Below, piece by piece: positions 48,960-58,315 of a stretch of 64,000 bases of DNA (positions within the stretch are counted from its first letter, which is position 1; each line of letters begins with the position of its first letter). The DNA is from an endosymbiont of unidentified scaly snail isolate Monju (GTDB lineage Bacteria > Pseudomonadota > Gammaproteobacteria > Chromatiales > Chromatiaceae). The position numbers and the translations under genes are program-made. Under the pieces are notes generated by a model that had not been told where the DNA came from, did not search any database, and worked only from the letters and a program-made list of their open reading frames with translations. Location of the stretch: contig NZ_AP012978.1 of the NCBI RefSeq assembly GCF_000801295.1, positions 2,046,001 to 2,110,000 on the forward strand, read 5' to 3'.

Positions 48960-50702
48960 ATGCAGACCCTTCCTCCCTCCAGCCGTCAGACCCTGCTGCG
49001 CCTGCTGGGCTATTTCCGGCCACACTGGAAGCTCTTTGTCGCCGGCATCGTCGGCATGGTGCTGCTGGCCGCTTCTGAAGCCGGCATCCCGGGGCTGCTC
49101 AAACCCCTGCTGGACGGCACCTTCGTCGAGAAGGACCCCGTCTACATGAAATGGGCGCCGGTGGCGCTGATCGTGCTGTTTCTGTTCCGTGGCCTGGCCC
49201 AGGTGGTCAGCAACGCCGCCTTTGCCGCCATCTCCATGCACCTGATGCACACCCTGCGCGAGCAGATGTTCGAGCGTCTGCTGCATCTTCCCGCCGCCTT
49301 CTACGAACGCACCATCAGCGGCAACCTGATCTCGCGCTTCACTTACGACGTCAGCCAGATCTCGCACGCGGGGGTGCAGCTGTTCAGCGCCCTGGTCAAG
49401 GACTCGCTGACAGTGGTCGGGCTGCTGATCTACGTCTTCTGGCTGGACTGGCAACTCAGCCTGTTCACCTTCGTCCTGCTGCCGACGGTGGCGCTGATCG
49501 CCAAGTACGTCGGTCGCCGCCAGCGCCGACTCAGCCGCGCCCTGCAGGACAGCTTCGGCAACATGACCCATGTGCTGGAAGAGACCACCCGGGGACACAA
49601 GGTGGTCAAGATCCACGGTGGCCAGGACTATGAGCGCAGCCGTTTCGAACGCATCGCCCGCGCCATCCGCCACCAGCAGTTCAAGCTGGCGGTCGCCGCC
49701 ACCATCGGAGTTCCCATCGTCGAGTTCGTCGGCGCCCTGATCATGGCCGCGGTGATCTGGATCGGTACCGGACGCGCCGCCGAGGACCAGCTCACCGTGG
49801 GCGGTTTCGTCGCCTTCTTCACCGCACTGGGTCTGCTCTTCTCGCCGATCAAGCGCCTGACCAAGCTCAACGATCCCTTGCAACGTGGTCTGGCCGCGGC
49901 CGAGAGCGTGTTCGCCCTGCTCGACCAGCCGCTCGAACAGGACACCGGCACGCGCTGCCTGCCGGACACCCGCGGCGCGTTGCGCTTCGAAGGGGTACGC
50001 TTCCGCTACCCCGAAGCCGAATGCGACGCACTGGGTCCCTTGGACCTGGAGATCGCGCCGGACAGCTTCACCGCCCTGGTCGGTGCTTCAGGCAGCGGCA
50101 AGAGCACCTTCGTGAGCCTGATCCCGCGCCTGCACGAGGTGAGCGCCGGGCGCATCCTGCTCGACGGCATCGACACCCGCGAGCTGGCACTGGCCGAGCT
50201 GCGCCGTCACATCGCCTTCGTCGACCAGCAAGTGATCCTGTTCAACGACAGCATCGCCGCCAACATCGCCTACGGCATGGATGCCGACCGCGAGGCCATC
50301 CGCCAGGCCGCACGCGATGCCGGTGCCCTGGAGTTCATCGAGGCCCTGCCCGAAAGTTTCGACACACTGATCGGCGAGAACGGTATCAAGCTCTCCGGCG
50401 GCCAGCGCCAGCGCCTGGCCATCGCCCGCGCGCTGATCACCGATGCCCGTATCCTGATCCTCGACGAGGCCACCTCGGCGCTGGACACCGAGTCGGAACG
50501 CCTGGTGCAGCAGGGCCTGGAGCGCCTGCGCACCGGCCGCACCATCCTGGTCATCGCACACCGCCTGTCCACCGTGCAGAAGGCCGACCGCATCCTGGTC
50601 TTCGAGGCCGGGCGCGTCGTCGAGGACGGCACCCACGAGGAGCTGATGGCGCGCCGGGGTGTCTACCATCGGCTCAACCAGGCGCAGCTGTTCGGGGAAT
50701 GA
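48960..50702 (+). CDS. msbA: lipid A export ATP-binding/permease protein MsbA
   Basis: ABC half-transporter that flips lipid A-core across the inner membrane. The 580 residues have a six-helix membrane domain (1-320) and an ATPase domain with GASGSGKSTF, LSGGQRQR and ILILDEATSALD. lpxK, its usual partner, is not next to it; instead O-acylation genes follow 3 bp later. Confidence 0.95.
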   Translation: MQTLPPSSRQTLLRLLGYFRPHWKLFVAGIVGMVLLAASEAGIPGLLKPLLDGTFVEKDPVYMKWAPVALIVLFLFRGLAQVVSNAAFAAISMHLMHTLREQMFERLLHLPAAFYERTISGNLISRFTYDVSQISHAGVQLFSALVKDSLTVVGLLIYVFWLDWQLSLFTFVLLPTVALIAKYVGRRQRRLSRALQDSFGNMTHVLEETTRGHKVVKIHGGQDYERSRFERIARAIRHQQFKLAVAATIGVPIVEFVGALIMAAVIWIGTGRAAEDQLTVGGFVAFFTALGLLFSPIKRLTKLNDPLQRGLAAAESVFALLDQPLEQDTGTRCLPDTRGALRFEGVRFRYPEAECDALGPLDLEIAPDSFTALVGASGSGKSTFVSLIPRLHEVSAGRILLDGIDTRELALAELRRHIAFVDQQVILFNDSIAANIAYGMDADREAIRQAARDAGALEFIEALPESFDTLIGENGIKLSGGQRQRLAIARALITDARILILDEATSALDTESERLVQQGLERLRTGRTILVIAHRLSTVQKADRILVFEAGRVVEDGTHEELMARRGVYHRLNQAQLFGE

Positions 50703-50705
50703 CCC

Positions 50706-52152
50706 GTGCTGTTCAACAGCCTCGAATACCTGCTGCTGTTCCTTCCCCTGAGCCTGACCGGCTATTTCGTACTCAACCGCTGGCGCCTGACCGAGGCGGC
50801 CACCGGCTGGCTGATCGTCGCCTCGCTGGTCTTCTATGCCTGGTGGAAACCGGACTACCTGCCCCTGCTGCTGTTCTCGGTCCTGTTCAACTACCTGCTG
50901 GGACACATCGTCGGCTGGACCTCCCGATACCGACGCCCGGCCCTGATCTTCGGCATCGCGGTCAACCTGGGACTGCTGGGCTTCTTCAAGTACGCCGATT
51001 TCACCCTGACCAACATCGAGCGCCTCACCGACCTGCCGATGCCACACCCGGAGCTGGCCCTGCCACTGGCCATCTCGTTTTTCACCTTCCAGCAGATCGC
51101 CTATCTGGTGGACAGCTACCGCGGCCTGACCCGCGAGTACGACTTCCTGCGCTACACCCTGTTCGTCACCTTCTTTCCGCAACTGATCGCCGGTCCCATC
51201 GTCCACCACAAGGAGATGATCCCGCAGTTCCAGCGCCGCCGGGGACGCCTGCTCCACTATCGCAACATCAGCCTGGGCATCTTCATGCCTGACCCTCGGC
51301 CTGTTCAAGAAAGTGATCATTGCCGACTACTTCGCCACCGTGGCCACGCCGGGCTTCGATGGCGGACAGGCACTCGACCTGTTCAGTGCCTGGGCCACCT
51401 CGTTGTCCTACACCTTCCAGCTCTATTTCGACTTCAGCGGCTACAGCGACATGGCGATCGGCGCCGCGCTGATGTTCAACATCCGCCTTCCCTTCAACTT
51501 CGACAGCCCCTACAAGGCACGCGACACCCAGGAATTCTGGCGGCGCTGGCACATCACCCTGTCGCGCTTCCTGCGCGATTATGTCTACATCCCGCTGGGC
51601 GGCGGACGCAGCTCCCTGGCACGTGTCTCCAGAAACCTGATGATCACCTTCCTGCTCGGCGGCCTCTGGCATGGCGCGGGCTGGACCTTCGTGTTCTGGG
51701 GCTTCCTGCACGGGGCAGCCATGGTGATACACCGTGTCTGGCGATACCTCGGCGGGCACCTGCCCAGCTGGCTGGCCTGGTTTGTCACCTTCAACTTCAT
51801 CAACGCCAGTTGGGTATTCTTCCGTGCCAACAGCTGGAACGATGCCCTGCGCGTCCTGCGCGGCATGCTCGGACTGGAGGGCATCACCCTCTCCGACAAG
51901 CTGCTGCGATTTTCCCCCTTCCAGGCACTCGCCGACATGGCACCCACCCTGTTCGGCCACATGACACTGGGCCGTACCCCCTACGTGGCACTGATCGGCG
52001 CCTTCCTGGTGACATTGCGTCTGCGCAACTCCCAGCAGTGGATGCGCGACTTCCGCACCACACCGGCCAGCCTGGTGCTGGTCACCCTGGTGTTCATGGC
52101 CATCCTGATGAACCTGTCGAAGGTCAGCGAGTTCCTTTACTTCAATTTCTGA
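50706..52152 (+). pseudogene. MBOAT O-acyltransferase (AlgI-like), broken by a one-base frameshift
   Basis: Residues 1-194 (MLFNSLEYLLLFLPLSLTGY to RNISLGIFM) and the part from 51290 onward (LTLGLFKKVIIADYFA, then DTQEFWRRWHITLSRFLRDY and GGLWHGAGWTFVF) are two halves of one AlgI-type membrane-bound O-acyltransferase in different frames. An extra C at 51288-51289 separates them; removing it restores 481 residues. The catalytic histidine of GLWHGAG lies in the second half. Both halves are otherwise intact, so it is a very recent mutation or a sequence error. Adjacent SGNH and acyltransferase-3 genes suggest polysaccharide O-acetylation. Confidence 0.9.
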
Positions 52153-52155
52153 ACC

Positions 52156-53256
52156 ATGCGCACCATCTCGCCCCGCCAGTTCGTCCTTGGTTTCATTACG
52201 GCCATCTCCCTGTTCGTGCTGTTGCACGCACTCACCTGGCAGTTTGCCGTGCGACAGTTGCTGCAGCACAAGAACGGCTTGGTTACCGGCGACCTGGCAC
52301 GCCTGGGCTATATCTCGGACCTCGTGCATCGCCGGCGCACCCACACCACCTTGCCACGACGGCACCTCGAGGCCGGCGACCTGCAGGACCAACGGGTCGA
52401 TCTGCTGACCATCGGCGATTCGTTTTCCAACGGAGGCGCCGGCGGCCCCAATCCCTGGAACCAGGATTTCATCGCCAGCGGCTGGGGCTGGAATGTGCTC
52501 AACCTGCGTGGCTTTCCCGGCCTGCACAACGACATGGATCTGGTCCGTGCCCTGCTGCGCGCTGGGCTGTTGCAGGAATGGGGCGTCCGTTACGTGCTGC
52601 TGGAGTCAACCCAGCGCAAGATCGCCTCACGCTATGCCAATACGCCACCGCCCCATGCACTGCCGTCGCGCGAGGCGCTGATTGCTCACTACCGTTTTGG
52701 CAGACCGCGCCCGACACAGGACCCGCTGGCCTTGCCCGATGTGGCCTGGATCAACGACGGCAACATCAAGTACTGGTGGAATCGCATCATGTATCATCTG
52801 GATGACTGCGCCTTCATTTCCAAGGCCTGCCGCACCCGGCTGCGCACCCACCGCTTCAGTATCGGTGACGGCAGGGACCTGCTGTTCTATCGCGGCGACC
52901 TGCACGCCATATCGCGCAACAATGCCAATGCCGTGCAACGCATGAACAGCCGGCTCGAGGTGCTGGCCGACGAGCTGGACCGACAGGGCATCGGCCTGAT
53001 CGTGATGCCGGTGGTGACCAAATACGAACTCTACCGGCCAGACATCGCCGATGGCGACTACCCGCCCGACCCGCTGTTTCCCGGCTGGCGCAGGCTGTCT
53101 CACCGCTTCGTGCTGGTCGATACCCAGGCCATCCTGCGTCAGGCCATCAAGGCTGGCGAACTGGACACCTTCTACATCGATGACTCGCACTGGACCCCCA
53201 AGGCCTCGGCACATGTCGTCGACGCCCTGGGCAGACTGCTGGGTGACGACCGATGA
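52156..53256 (+). CDS. AlgJ/AlgX-like SGNH-type protein
   Basis: A 366-residue protein with one N-terminal membrane segment (about 9-27) and a periplasmic SGNH-like domain: block I GDSFSNGG and block V DDSHWTPKASAHVV (Asp-His pair). Proteins of this kind work with an MBOAT partner to acetylate exported polysaccharides. It starts 4 bp after the MBOAT stop and overlaps the next gene by 4 bp, so the three form a unit. Confidence 0.82.
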   Translation: MRTISPRQFVLGFITAISLFVLLHALTWQFAVRQLLQHKNGLVTGDLARLGYISDLVHRRRTHTTLPRRHLEAGDLQDQRVDLLTIGDSFSNGGAGGPNPWNQDFIASGWGWNVLNLRGFPGLHNDMDLVRALLRAGLLQEWGVRYVLLESTQRKIASRYANTPPPHALPSREALIAHYRFGRPRPTQDPLALPDVAWINDGNIKYWWNRIMYHLDDCAFISKACRTRLRTHRFSIGDGRDLLFYRGDLHAISRNNANAVQRMNSRLEVLADELDRQGIGLIVMPVVTKYELYRPDIADGDYPPDPLFPGWRRLSHRFVLVDTQAILRQAIKAGELDTFYIDDSHWTPKASAHVVDALGRLLGDDR

Positions 53257-55232
53257 GCACCACCGCGCCTTACCGCTACCGACCCGACATCGACGGCCTG
53301 CGTGCCATCGCCGTCCTGGCGGTGATCGCCTACCACGCCCTGCCCGAGCACGTCCCCGGTGGTTTCGTGGGCGTGGACGTGTTCTTCGTGATCTCGGGCT
53401 TCGTCATCACCTCGGTGATCCTGCGGGACCATGCGCAAGGCCGGTTCTCGCTGCGCGACTTCTGGCTGCGCCGTGCACGCCGCATCCTGCCACCATTGCT
53501 CCCGGTGATGCTATTCAGCGCGCTGGCGGCCTGGTTCGTGCTCATGCCCCGTGAACTGGCCAAGTTCGGCAATACCCTGGCCTCCCAGGCCCTGTTCGCC
53601 TCGAACATTCACTTCTATCACAACAGCGGCTACTTCGACGCACCGGCACAATCCAACCTGTTGCTGCATACCCGGTCGCTCTCGGTGGAAGAACAGTTCT
53701 ATATCCTCTACCCGCTACTGTTGCTCCTGCTGTTGCCCAGACGCCGCCTGCTACCGGTATTGCCATTGCTGGCAGCCGCCTCGTTTGCCACCTCGATCTG
53801 GCTGACCCACAACGATCCAGTCGGTGCCTTCTACCTGCCGCACAGCCGGGCATGGGAGCTGCTGCTGGGTGCCCTGCTGGCCTGGCAGGCCGAGAGAGAA
53901 AAGGCCCCACCACTAGCCGGGGTAGCGGGCACCACCGGCCTGCTGATGATCTTCGTCGCCTGCTGGTGGTTCGACGACAACACCCGTTTCCCCGGCCTTG
54001 CTGCCCTGTTGCCTGCCGGTGGCGCGGCCCTGGTCATTCTGGCGGGCAACCATGGCACCCCGATGGCCACCCGCCTGCTCGCCCGTCGCCCACTGGTGGG
54101 CATCGGCCTCGTCTCCTACTCGCTCTACCTGTGGCACTGGCCCTTGTTGACCCTGGCGCGCCACCTCCTGGGAAATGCCATCCCTTCCTTCGTGCTCGCC
54201 GGCGTGTTGCTGGCCACCCTGCTGCTGGCGGTTATCTCCTGGCGATTCATCGAGAACCCGGTCCGCCACCGCCGGATATTGCAGGACAACCGGCACCTGG
54301 CGCGAGCCGCCTTCGCCGGCCTGCTCACAGTCGCCATCACCGGCAAGACACTCAACGCCGCCAAGGGCGTGGCCGCACGTTTCCCCGCTCCCGTGGCCGA
54401 CATGTACGAACAATCGCAACGGAAATTCCCGGGCTGCACACCTGTCCGCCACACACAACGCGGACTGCTCTGCCTGCACGGCCCGACCGACAGCCCCCCG
54501 ACCTTCCTGCTCTGGGGTGACAGCCACATGGGTGCGTTGTGGCCCGCCTTCGACCGCATCGCCGAACGCAACGGCTGGAATTACCTGGTGTATTCCTGCC
54601 CTCCGGTCGTCGGCCTCTACCTCACCGATCGCAACCCGGACGCCGCCCATGCCCCCTGCCTCGACAGCAGTGAGCAACTATTGACGCAATTGCGGGAGAT
54701 CCCCCTGGTCTTCCTGATTGCACACTGGTCGGTGTACCTCGAAGGACACGACCCCAAGGCGCTGGATGCGCGTAACCGACAGCCCTTCTATGCCAACCGG
54801 GACACCATCGCCACCACGGCAAAGGCCAGCCGCGAACTGTTTGTTCCCGCCTTCAGGGAAACCGTCAAACGATTGCTCCAGGCGGGACCCCGGAAGGTGG
54901 TGATCGTGCGCCAGGTGCCGGAATACCCCTTCTGGGTACCCAACGAGCTGGTGCGCACGGCGCTCCGGGGAAAACCGCTGCAAACCGTGGGCATCCCACT
55001 GGCCACCCATCGCGAACGCCAACGCCACGCCGACTCACTGTTCGACCAACTGACCTCTGCCAGGGTACAGGTACTCGATCCGACCAACTTCCTGTGCTCC
55101 GACGGACAATGGTGTCTGACAGCACGGCAGGGACGATCGCTGTACCGCGACGACGACCATCTCTCGCTGTGGGGCGCGCAGCTGCTGGAACCCCTGCTGG
55201 CACGTACATTCGAAGACCTGGCGCTGCAATGA
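53253..55232 (+). CDS. acyltransferase-3/SGNH fusion O-acetyltransferase (OafA-like)
   Basis: A 659-residue protein. The N-terminal acyltransferase-3 membrane domain (about 1-380, ten hydrophobic segments) has DIDGLRAIAVLAVIAYHA and FFVISGFVI. The C-terminal periplasmic SGNH domain has LLWGDSHMGALWPAF and a DDDHLSLWG block. This architecture acetylates LPS O-antigen in Salmonella OafA and similar proteins. Confidence 0.92.
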   Translation: MSTTAPYRYRPDIDGLRAIAVLAVIAYHALPEHVPGGFVGVDVFFVISGFVITSVILRDHAQGRFSLRDFWLRRARRILPPLLPVMLFSALAAWFVLMPRELAKFGNTLASQALFASNIHFYHNSGYFDAPAQSNLLLHTRSLSVEEQFYILYPLLLLLLLPRRRLLPVLPLLAAASFATSIWLTHNDPVGAFYLPHSRAWELLLGALLAWQAEREKAPPLAGVAGTTGLLMIFVACWWFDDNTRFPGLAALLPAGGAALVILAGNHGTPMATRLLARRPLVGIGLVSYSLYLWHWPLLTLARHLLGNAIPSFVLAGVLLATLLLAVISWRFIENPVRHRRILQDNRHLARAAFAGLLTVAITGKTLNAAKGVAARFPAPVADMYEQSQRKFPGCTPVRHTQRGLLCLHGPTDSPPTFLLWGDSHMGALWPAFDRIAERNGWNYLVYSCPPVVGLYLTDRNPDAAHAPCLDSSEQLLTQLREIPLVFLIAHWSVYLEGHDPKALDARNRQPFYANRDTIATTAKASRELFVPAFRETVKRLLQAGPRKVVIVRQVPEYPFWVPNELVRTALRGKPLQTVGIPLATHRERQRHADSLFDQLTSARVQVLDPTNFLCSDGQWCLTARQGRSLYRDDDHLSLWGAQLLEPLLARTFEDLALQ

Positions 55233-55347
55233 CCCCAGCGAATCCCCATAATGCTCTGCACAGTCTTTCGGTACCTGTCGCCATGATCTGTATCACCATG
55301 CAATACCCCGTCGGCACGGCCACCTCGGGCATCACGGAGCCTGCCTG

Positions 55348-56259
55348 ATGCCTGTCTCATCCCCCCTCGTCCTCTGGCGCCTGCTCGATGGCCGGCGCGG
55401 CCACCGCACCCAGATCGATGGCTTGTGCGAGGCCCTGGCCGAGCGCACCAACGTACAAACACACGATCTGGAGGTAGCAAGCACGGGCGCCACCATTCGC
55501 CAGTGGCTGCGCGCCGAGTTGCCCGCCGGGGACCGACTGCCGCCGCCCGACCTGATCCTGGCCGCCGGCCACCGCACCCACCTGCCGGCGCTGGCCGCGC
55601 GGCGCGCCCACGGCGGACGCATCGTGGTGCTGATGAAACCCTCACTGCCGCTGCGCTGGTTCGACCTGTGCCTGATCCCGCAACACGACGAGCCGCCACG
55701 GCGCGATAATGTAATCGCCACCCGCGGCGTACTGCATGGGGTGCGCCCGAGCGAGCGCCACGATCCCGCCACCGGGCTGATCCTGCTCGGTGGCCCCTCG
55801 CGCCACCACGACTGGGATGCAGATGCTATCGCCATGCAGGTGCGGCAGGTGGTGACGGCCCGGCCCGAGGTGCGTTTCATCATCGGCGACTCGCCACGCA
55901 CCCCGCCGGACACCCTGCAGCAACTGGACGGGCTGGAGAATTCCAGCCTGCTGCACTGGGCCGGCTGTACACCCGGCGAGATCCAGCAGCGCATGCGCGA
56001 GGCCGGGCAGATCTGGGTCAGCGAGGACAGCGTCTCCATGCTCTACGAGGCGCTGGGCAGCGGCGCGCCGGTGGGCCTGCTGGCGGTACCCCGGCGCCGC
56101 GACACCCGGGTCAGTCGGGGCGTGGATCACCTGATTGCCGACGGACTGATCACTCCCTTCGAGCACTGGGCGCGCGACCGCCAGCTAACCAAACATCCGC
56201 CCCTGGACGAAGCGGCGCGCTGCGCCGAAGCGATACTGCAACGATGGCCGATCGCCTGA
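55348..56259 (+). CDS. ELM1/GtrOC1-family putative nucleotide-sugar glycosyltransferase
   Basis: A 303-residue protein of the mitochondrial-fission ELM1 family: LLDGRRGHRTQIDGLCEAL, LGGPSRHHDWD and WVSEDSVSMLYEALGSGAPV. The bacterial members sit in LPS core loci and have a GT-B-like fold; a glycosyltransferase role is inferred. It overlaps the GT4 gene by 16 bp. Confidence 0.82.
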   Translation: MPVSSPLVLWRLLDGRRGHRTQIDGLCEALAERTNVQTHDLEVASTGATIRQWLRAELPAGDRLPPPDLILAAGHRTHLPALAARRAHGGRIVVLMKPSLPLRWFDLCLIPQHDEPPRRDNVIATRGVLHGVRPSERHDPATGLILLGGPSRHHDWDADAIAMQVRQVVTARPEVRFIIGDSPRTPPDTLQQLDGLENSSLLHWAGCTPGEIQQRMREAGQIWVSEDSVSMLYEALGSGAPVGLLAVPRRRDTRVSRGVDHLIADGLITPFEHWARDRQLTKHPPLDEAARCAEAILQRWPIA

Positions 56260-57410
56260 CCGTACTACAACTGCTGCCCGCGCTCGAGGGCGGTGGCGTG
56301 GAACGCGGCACCCTGGAGGTAGCACGCGCCCTGGTCGCCGCCGACCACCGCTCGCTGGTGATCTCCGCCGGTGGGTGCCTGGTGGCACAGCTCGAAACGG
56401 AGGGCAGCGAGCACATCCCCCTGCCGGTCGGACGCAAGCACCCGGCCAGCCTGTTGCAGGTGCGCCCGCTGCGGCGCCTGCTGATCGACGAGGGCGTGGA
56501 CATCGTGCATGTACGCTCACGGGTGCCGGCCTGGCTGCTGGAACTGGCCCTGCGCGGCCTGCCATCGCACCGGCGGCCGATCCGCGTGAGCACAGTACAC
56601 GGCCTGTACTCTGTCTCGCGCTACAGCGCCATCATGACCCGAGGCGAGGCGGTGATCGCGGTCTCCGAGACCATTCATGACTACATTCGACGCCACTACC
56701 CCGATTGCCCGCCCGAACGCATCCACCTGATCCCGCGCGGGGTGGACCCCGCCGAGTTCCCGCGTGGATACCAGCCACCGGAGGCCTGGCGGCAGGACTT
56801 CTTCGCGCAATTCCCGGCGGCGCGCGACTGCCGCCTGCTCGTGCTGCCCGGGCGGCTCACCCGGCTGAAGGGGCATCACGACTTCATCGGTCTGATCGGC
56901 GCCCTGATCGCCGAAGGCCGCCCGGTGCACGGCCTGATCGTCGGCGGCGAAGACCCGCGCCGCCGCGCCTACGCCGAGGAATTGCGCCAAGCCGTCCGCG
57001 AACGGGGACTAGGACAACACATCAGTTTCACCGGAGCACGCAGCGACATCCGCGAGATCTACGCCATCAGCGACCTGGTGCTGTCGCTCTCCACCAAACC
57101 GGAATCCTTCGGCCGCACCGTGGTCGAGGCGCTGAGCCTGGGCATCCCGGTGGTCGGCTACGACCATGGCGGCGTCGGCGAGATCCTGGCCCACCTGTTC
57201 CCCGCCGGGCGCACCCCGCTCGGCGATCCAGACGCCCTGCGCTACACCGTCGGCGCCATCCTGGACGATCCACCCGAGATCCCCGAGAACCAGCACTACA
57301 CCCTGGAGGCCATGACCGGGCGGACCCTGGCGCTCTACCGTACGCTTGCCAACAGGAGGCTCGTCCTCGGGACGAACCGTTCGCGGCGAGGACGCCGCTC
57401 CCACCCGTAG
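56244..57410 (+). CDS. GT4-family glycosyltransferase
   Basis: A 388-residue GT-B enzyme with LQLLPALEGGGVERGTLEVA, LVLPGRLTRLKGHHDF and the donor-binding KPESFGRTVVEALSLG. It probably extends the LPS core. The last 20 or so residues, from about 57352, are arginine-rich and encoded by a REP cluster, whose GTAG head provides the stop codon. The functional fold should end before this tail. Confidence 0.92.
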   Translation: MADRLTVLQLLPALEGGGVERGTLEVARALVAADHRSLVISAGGCLVAQLETEGSEHIPLPVGRKHPASLLQVRPLRRLLIDEGVDIVHVRSRVPAWLLELALRGLPSHRRPIRVSTVHGLYSVSRYSAIMTRGEAVIAVSETIHDYIRRHYPDCPPERIHLIPRGVDPAEFPRGYQPPEAWRQDFFAQFPAARDCRLLVLPGRLTRLKGHHDFIGLIGALIAEGRPVHGLIVGGEDPRRRAYAEELRQAVRERGLGQHISFTGARSDIREIYAISDLVLSLSTKPESFGRTVVEALSLGIPVVGYDHGGVGEILAHLFPAGRTPLGDPDALRYTVGAILDDPPEIPENQHYTLEAMTGRTLALYRTLANRRLVLGTNRSRRGRRSHP

Positions 57411-57465
57411 GAGATCCGTCCTCGGGCCGAACATGCACAGCGAGGACACCGCCCACGGGTGGGAC
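57352..57465. repeat. REP cluster (BIME-like) overlapping the end of the GT4 gene
   Basis: Four alternating units: A direct (57352-57377), B inverted (57378-57405), A direct with GTAGGAG head (57406-57432), and a shorter inverted B-like unit (57433-57465). The first two and the GTAG head lie in the GT4 reading frame. Confidence 0.8.
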
Positions 57466-57476
57466 GCCCCACAGGC

Positions 57477-57482
57477 TATAAT
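57477..57482 (+). promoter_or_regulatory. -10 element (TATAAT) before the MNT antitoxin gene
   Basis: A consensus TATAAT ends six bases before the ATG at 57489, the spacing of a leaderless message. The -35 region falls in the last REP unit and is not recognisable. Confidence 0.5.
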
Positions 57483-57488
57483 CCCGCC

Positions 57489-57788
57489 ATGCGACTCACC
57501 CCTGACCAGATCGCGCAGATCCGCCGCATCGTCGCTGAACAGGCCGGCAACGACGCCTGCGTGCGCCTGTTCGGTTCCCGGGTGGACGACCACGCCCGGG
57601 GCGGCGACGTAGACCTGCTGGTGGAATTGTCCGGGCCGGTTAGCGACCCGGCTCCCCTGGCGGCCCGCATCGCCGGCCGGGTCAGCCGCCTGATGGCCGG
57701 TCGCAAGGTCGATGTGGTACTCGCCGCACCGAACCTCGAACACCTGCCTATCCATGATGTAGCACGACGCGAGGGCATCCCGTTGTGA
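57489..57788 (+). CDS. mntA: MNT-domain nucleotidyltransferase antitoxin (MntA-like)
   Basis: A 99-residue minimal nucleotidyltransferase. The active-site signature is FGSRVDDHARGGDVDLLV (GS followed by DxD). In HepT-MntA systems the MNT protein adenylylates a tyrosine of the HEPN toxin and inactivates it. The start at 57489 directly follows a TATAAT box. It overlaps the HEPN gene by 4 bp. Confidence 0.85.
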   Translation: MRLTPDQIAQIRRIVAEQAGNDACVRLFGSRVDDHARGGDVDLLVELSGPVSDPAPLAARIAGRVSRLMAGRKVDVVLAAPNLEHLPIHDVARREGIPL

Positions 57789-58240
57789 ACCTGACACCCG
57801 ACCTGCGGCGGCGCCTGCAACGGCTGACCACCCTGGCCCGCAAGGAACTCCAACATCTCCGCATCACCGATGACAGGCTATTCTCAAGCCCATTCGATGC
57901 ACAGCGGGCCGCCTCTCTCGACAGCGATATCGAACTGAGCGAGCGGGTGGATGCCTTCGTCGCCCGTTTCGGACGCCTGCAAGACACCCTGGGAGACAAG
58001 CTCCTGCCAGCCTGGTTGGCCGCGCACGGCGAGAAAACCGCCACCTTCATCGAGAATCTGGATCGGGCAGAACAGTTGGGACTGGTCGAAGATGCCCAGG
58101 CCTGGATCGACATGCGTCGACTACGCAATCAGATGATCCATGAGTACGTGGAAGACCCGGTAGTGCTGGCCTCGGCGCTGCAAGCAGGCCATGCCTTCGT
58201 GCCCACGCTGCTGTACACCGTCGAACGCTTGACCGACTGA
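57785..58240 (+). CDS. hepT: HEPN-domain toxin (HepT-like)
   Basis: A 151-residue helical HEPN protein. The RNase motif RX4HXY is RNQMIHEY, with the tyrosine that MntA modifies in studied systems. It starts with GTG at 57785, overlapping the antitoxin stop. Longer than many HepT proteins, with about 20 extra N-terminal residues. RNase toxicity is inferred from the family. Confidence 0.82.
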   Translation: MNLTPDLRRRLQRLTTLARKELQHLRITDDRLFSSPFDAQRAASLDSDIELSERVDAFVARFGRLQDTLGDKLLPAWLAAHGEKTATFIENLDRAEQLGLVEDAQAWIDMRRLRNQMIHEYVEDPVVLASALQAGHAFVPTLLYTVERLTD

Positions 58241-58315
58241 CTCGACCTGGCCCCGATACCGCCGTGAACAATTCCCCCGTCTCTACCCCCTTCACCCCAT
58301 CCCTCTACTGACGAC

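Noticed and set aside
51290-52805. Continuation of the first MBOAT frame beyond 51288 as a 699-residue protein
   Set aside because: After the extra C the translation loses all membrane character and homology; the true protein continues in the next frame.
55284-55348. A 21-codon open frame overlapping the ELM1-like gene start, possible leader peptide
   Set aside because: No ribosome site, no attenuator structure and no conserved content seen.
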